From UMGS1279 sp045630265 (GTDB lineage Bacteria; Bacillota; Clostridia; Oscillospirales; Acutalibacteraceae): a stretch of 44,450 nucleotides of DNA. Numbering within the stretch: position 1 is the first letter of the stretch; every line of letters starts with the position of its first letter. The notes under the pieces are model-generated. The model made no database searches. It saw nothing but the letters and a program-made list of their open reading frames with translations, and was not told where the DNA came from. Location of the stretch: the NCBI GenBank assembly GCA_045630265.1, contig JAZQSV010000027.1, positions 1 through 44,450 of the forward strand, in the 5' to 3' direction. Positions 41,678-44,450 of this stretch are shown piece by piece. A program made the position numbers and the translations under genes.

Positions 41678-41706
41678 ATTATACCCTTTTTTACTTCTTT
41701 AGTCAA
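41678..41706 (-). promoter_or_regulatory. Promoter of the deoC-surE operon
   Basis: On the minus strand TTGACT (41701-41706), a 17-bp spacer and TATAAT (41678-41683), about 55 bases before deoC. I see no clear DeoR palindrome. Confidence 0.75.
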
Positions 41707-41761
41707 CAAAAATGTGCCGGATGAAAAGTCCTTACTTCCCCCTACTTTTCGGCACTGAAAA

Positions 41762-41800
41762 GAAAAAAACACCTAAAGCCGAAACTTTAGGTGTTTTAAA
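41762..41800. terminator. Terminator of the ribosomal alpha operon
   Basis: A 13-bp stem (41766-41778 with 41785-41797) and 6-base loop. On the minus strand it is followed by a T run (A run at 41762-41769), ending transcription after rplQ. It separates that operon from the deoC promoter. Confidence 0.85.
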
Positions 41801-41813
41801 ATTATAAATAATT

Positions 41814-42155
41814 TTATACTAACTCGATGATAGCCATTTCAGCTGCGTCACCGCGGCGTGCGCCTGTTTTCACAATACGGCAGTAACCACCGTTTTTATC
41901 GCTGTACTTGGGAGCGATTTCGTCATAAAGCTTGTTTATAACTTCCTTCTTTGTGATAAAAGCCATCGCCTGACGCTTGCTGTGAAGTGAGCTGTCTTTT
42001 GCGAGTGTAATATATTTTTCGGTCATGGCACGAACTTCCTGTGCACGAGTAACTGTAGTCTCAATTTTGCCGTTTTCAAGCAAAAATGTTACCATTGCTC
42101 TGAGCATTGCCATTCTCTGTTCGGAAGTTCTACCGAGCTTTCTGGTACCGGCCAT
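41814..42155 (-). CDS. rplQ: 50S ribosomal protein L17
   Basis: 113 residues, standard L17: RKLGRTSEQRMAMLRAMV at the start, FLLENGKIETTVTRAQEVR, and GGYCRIVKTGARRGDAAEMAIIELV at the end. It follows rpoA as in most bacteria and closes the alpha operon. Confidence 0.98.
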   Translation of the reverse strand: MAGTRKLGRTSEQRMAMLRAMVTFLLENGKIETTVTRAQEVRAMTEKYITLAKDSSLHSKRQAMAFITKKEVINKLYDEIAPKYSDKNGGYCRIVKTGARRGDAAEMAIIELV

Positions 42156-42187
42156 TAATATTCACTCCTTAACTAATGATGAACAAT

Positions 42188-43135
42188 TTATTCTTCGTTA
42201 TGGCTGAGGGTAAAGCCAAGTGAATGTAACTTTGCAATAACCTCTTCCAAAGATTTGCGACCAAGGTTACGAACCTTCATCATTTCTTCCTCTGATTTGC
42301 TGATAAGGTCTTCAACCGTATTGATTCCTGCGCGCTTGAGGCAGTTAAAGCTTCTTACCGAAAGGTCAAGCTCCTCAATAGTCATTTCAAGAATCTTTTC
42401 TTTGCTGTCATCTGTCTTATCAATCATAATATCGATATCGTTGTTTTCCTCTGCAAGGTCAACAAACATTTTCAGATGGTCGGTTAAAATCTTAGCAGAC
42501 AGCGAAACTGCCTCTTTAGCAGTTATAACACCGTTTGTCCAAACCTCAAGAGTAAGACAGTTATAATCGGTTACCTGCTCTTTACGAGTATTTTCAACGT
42601 CAACCTTTACCTTTCTTACGGGATGATAGGTACTATCAACCGGGATAAGTCCGGTAATCATCTGTGCAGGTTTGTTTGCATCGGCAGGAACATAACCGCG
42701 GCCCTTATCAAGAGTAATCTCCATAAAGAGCTTACCACCCTCGCAAATTGTTGCGATGTAAAGGTCGGGGTTTAGAATTTCTACCTCAGAATCGGCTTTA
42801 ATTGAAGCACCGGTTACAACACAGGGACCTTCGGCCTCAATGTAAACGGTCTTAGGACCATTGCTGTGAAGCTTTGCTGTAAGCCCTTTGATGTTAAGAA
42901 TAATTTCTGTAACGTCTTCCTTCACTCCATCAATGGTTGAAAACTCGTGCAGTACTCCATCAATCTTAACCGAAGTTACTGCAACACCGGGAAGTGAAGA
43001 TAAGAGCACCCTGCGAAGGCCATTACCAAGTGTGGTACCATATCCGCTCTCAAGGGGCGAAAAGGTAAACTTGCCGTAATTACCGTCATTGGAAATTTCA
43101 ACAGCCTCTAGTGTGGGCTTTTCAATCTCTATCAT
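42188..43135 (-). CDS. rpoA: RNA polymerase alpha subunit
   Basis: About 315 residues from the ATG at 43135 (MIEIEKPTLE), with GGAG 6 bases ahead; two in-frame ATGs or starts upstream would add residues not found in the family. N-terminal assembly domain: GYGTTLGNGLRRVLLSSLPG and IDGVLHEFSTIDGVKEDVTEI. C-terminal domain: LDLSVRSFNCLKRAGINTVEDL and VRNLGRKSLEEVIAKLHSLG (helix-hairpin-helix, DNA and activator contact). Central gene of the alpha operon. Confidence 0.98.
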   Translation of the reverse strand: MIEIEKPTLEAVEISNDGNYGKFTFSPLESGYGTTLGNGLRRVLLSSLPGVAVTSVKIDGVLHEFSTIDGVKEDVTEIILNIKGLTAKLHSNGPKTVYIEAEGPCVVTGASIKADSEVEILNPDLYIATICEGGKLFMEITLDKGRGYVPADANKPAQMITGLIPVDSTYHPVRKVKVDVENTRKEQVTDYNCLTLEVWTNGVITAKEAVSLSAKILTDHLKMFVDLAEENNDIDIMIDKTDDSKEKILEMTIEELDLSVRSFNCLKRAGINTVEDLISKSEEEMMKVRNLGRKSLEEVIAKLHSLGFTLSHNEE

Positions 43136-43222
43136 TAAAAGCTCCATTTCTCCGCACATAGTAAATTTGTTATGGCTCTGCCACCAAGTGCGGTAGGCAG
43201 CAGAGCAGCCAAAGGATTTTTA

Positions 43223-43849
43223 TTATCTTGAATAGAATTCAACGATAAGCTGTTCTTCAACAGGAGCGTCAATCTGATCACGGTTGGGAAGCGCAATAAC
43301 CTTTGCTTCCATAGCGTCGCGATTAACGTCAATCCAAGAAGGAACAGGATGTGCTGCGTTTGCCTCAACAACTGCCTTCATCTTATCAAGGCCTCTGCTC
43401 TTCTCGCATACGGTAACAACGTCACCTGCGCGGAGCAAGTAAGAAGCAATATCAACTCTCTTGCCGTTAACTTCAAAGTGGCCATGGCCAACAAGCTGTC
43501 TTGCTTCTGCTCTTGAAGAAGCAAAACCAACGCGGTATACCACGTTATCTAAACGGCTTTCAAGAATTTTAAGTAGGTTGTCACCTGTAACGCCTGTTTT
43601 GCGCTCAGCAACCTCAAAATAGTGACGGAATTGTCCTTCCTGAACACCATAGAAACGTCTTGCAGTCTGCTTAGCGCGGAGCTGAAGACCGTATTCTGAT
43701 GTCTTTTTACGACCCTGACCATGTTGGCCGGGAGCGTATGCTCTAACACCAACAGAGCATTTTTCTGAATAGCAGCGTTCGCCCTTTAGGAAAAGTTTCT
43801 TTCCCTCGCGGCGGCAAAGTCTGCAAACTGCACCAGTATATCTAGCCAT
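43223..43849 (-). CDS. rpsD: 30S ribosomal protein S4
   Basis: 208 residues. The start has the zinc-type C-x2-C ... C-x4-C form (CRLCRREGKKLF, then CYSEKC). The S4 RNA-binding domain has LESRLDNVVYRVGFASSRAEARQLVGHGHFEVNGKRV. S4 is a primary 16S rRNA binder and often represses its own operon; an imperfect hairpin lies in the gap before rpoA. Confidence 0.98.
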   Translation of the reverse strand: MARYTGAVCRLCRREGKKLFLKGERCYSEKCSVGVRAYAPGQHGQGRKKTSEYGLQLRAKQTARRFYGVQEGQFRHYFEVAERKTGVTGDNLLKILESRLDNVVYRVGFASSRAEARQLVGHGHFEVNGKRVDIASYLLRAGDVVTVCEKSRGLDKMKAVVEANAAHPVPSWIDVNRDAMEAKVIALPNRDQIDAPVEEQLIVEFYSR

Positions 43850-43870
43850 CTAAAACACCTCCGATAGTAG

Positions 43871-44272
43871 TTATACACGTCTTCTTTTGGGCGGACGACA
43901 GCCGTTGTGAGGAATTGGGGTTACGTCTTTAATCATACTAACCTCAAGACCTGCAGCCTGAAGCGCACGAATTGCAGCTTCACGACCTGCGCCGGGGCCC
44001 TTAACGTATACTTCTACTGTTTTAAGTCCATGCTCCATAGCAGCCTTTGCAGCTGTTTCTGCAGCGCTTTGAGCAGCAAAAGGAGTGGATTTTCTGGAAC
44101 CTCTGAATCCAAGCTCACCTGCGGAAGCCCACGATAAAGCATTACCCTGTACATCGGTAATGGTTACAATCGTGTTATTGAAGGTTGACTGGATATGGGC
44201 AGCACCGCGTTCAATATTTTTCTTCTCGCGGCGTCTGCGGGTTGCAACTGTTTTATTACCCTTAGTAGCCAT
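43871..44272 (-). CDS. rpsK: 30S ribosomal protein S11
   Basis: 133 residues. GAAHIQSTFNNTIVTITDVQGN, then GFRGSRKSTPFAAQSAAE and the conserved end DVTPIPHNGCRPPKRRRV. It follows rpsM and precedes rpsD in the alpha operon order. Confidence 0.98.
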   Translation of the reverse strand: MATKGNKTVATRRRREKKNIERGAAHIQSTFNNTIVTITDVQGNALSWASAGELGFRGSRKSTPFAAQSAAETAAKAAMEHGLKTVEVYVKGPGAGREAAIRALQAAGLEVSMIKDVTPIPHNGCRPPKRRRV

Positions 44273-44287
44273 ATTTTCTCCTCCCGC

Positions 44288-44450
44288 TTACTTCTTCTTG
44301 TTAGCTATTGTCTTCTTGGGACCTTTACGGGTACGTGCGTTTGTTTTGGAACGCAGACCGCGAACAGGAAGGCCCTTTCTGTGGCGAAGACCACGATAGC
44401 TGCCAATTTCAATAAGTCTTTTAATATCAAATGCAACTGAGCGACGACGG
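44288..44450 (-). CDS. rpsM: 30S ribosomal protein S13, C-terminal part (cut by window edge)
   Basis: The frame runs off the right edge; the visible 53 codons read RRRSVAFDIKRLIEIGSYRG, LRHRKGLPVRGLRSKTNART and RKGPKKTIANKKK before a TAA at 44288-44290. This is the S13 C-terminus with its basic tail. The N-terminal part and any upstream alpha-operon genes lie outside the window. Confidence 0.95.
   Translation of the reverse strand, partial: RRRSVAFDIKRLIEIGSYRGLRHRKGLPVRGLRSKTNARTRKGPKKTIANKKK

Overview
The window reads as a chromosomal segment of a low-GC, anaerobic, gut-type Clostridia (Oscillospirales/Ruminococcaceae-like is my best guess, by inference). The signs are strong AGGAGG-type ribosome sites, sigma-A promoters with 17-bp spacers, lipoprotein and LPXTG-type surface proteins, a reverse rubrerythrin/rubredoxin/ferritin oxygen-defence block, a Wzm/Wzt-like glycan exporter, and the usual Gram-positive alpha operon (rpsM-rpsK-rpsD-rpoA-rplQ). 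I see no phage, insertion sequence or CRISPR array.

Layout. 1-2.0 kb: a membrane protein that looks like a degenerate MalF-MalG permease fusion, then a strong terminator. 2.0-8.9 kb: a creatininase-family hydrolase (minus), a TetR-ABC exporter operon, a PadR-DUF1700-DUF4097 envelope module, a Cys/Met-metabolism PLP enzyme and a GNAT acetyltransferase. 8.9-11.9 kb (minus): acyl-ACP thioesterase, an LTA-synthase-like phosphoglycerol transferase and a DUF1287 protein. 12-15 kb (plus): DRTGG-type protein and PHP phosphoesterase, then a Fur/PerR regulator with a near-perfect palindromic operator, reverse rubrerythrin, a 51-residue rubredoxin and ferritin. 15-20.9 kb (minus): a five-gene surface-glycan synthesis and export operon. 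21.2 kb: tRNA-Leu(CAG). 21.3-35.1 kb: a duplicated 5'-nucleotidase lipoprotein (minus); divergent from it a nucleotidase-guanylate-kinase-like fusion and an RDD protein, then a CUT1-type ABC importer (ATPase, two permeases, binding protein) running directly into a nuclease/OB-fold lipoprotein, a second OB-fold lipoprotein and an LPXTG-type OB-fold protein. 35.2-41.7 kb (minus): an eight-gene nucleoside and oligonucleotide catabolic operon, deoC-deoD-deoB-cdd-udp-nrnA-nrnA-surE. 41.8-44.45 kb (minus): the end of the alpha operon, with rpsM cut by the window edge.

How the parts may work together. The most interesting reading is that about 21-42 kb is a nucleic-acid scavenging locus. Wall- and membrane-anchored OB-fold proteins would hold extracellular nucleic acid, the SNase-type lipoprotein would cut it, the 5'-nucleotidase lipoprotein would dephosphorylate products, and the ABC importer made in the same operon as the nuclease would bring products in. 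Inside, the two NrnA-like phosphodiesterases, SurE, cytidine deaminase, the two phosphorylases, phosphopentomutase and deoxyribose-phosphate aldolase would take oligonucleotides and nucleosides to bases and central carbon. Enzyme families are seen in the sequence; the linkage and the importer's substrate are inference. Bacillus subtilis YhcR carries OB-fold, SNase and 5'-nucleotidase domains in one wall-anchored protein; here those parts are spread over separate proteins alongside a dedicated importer.
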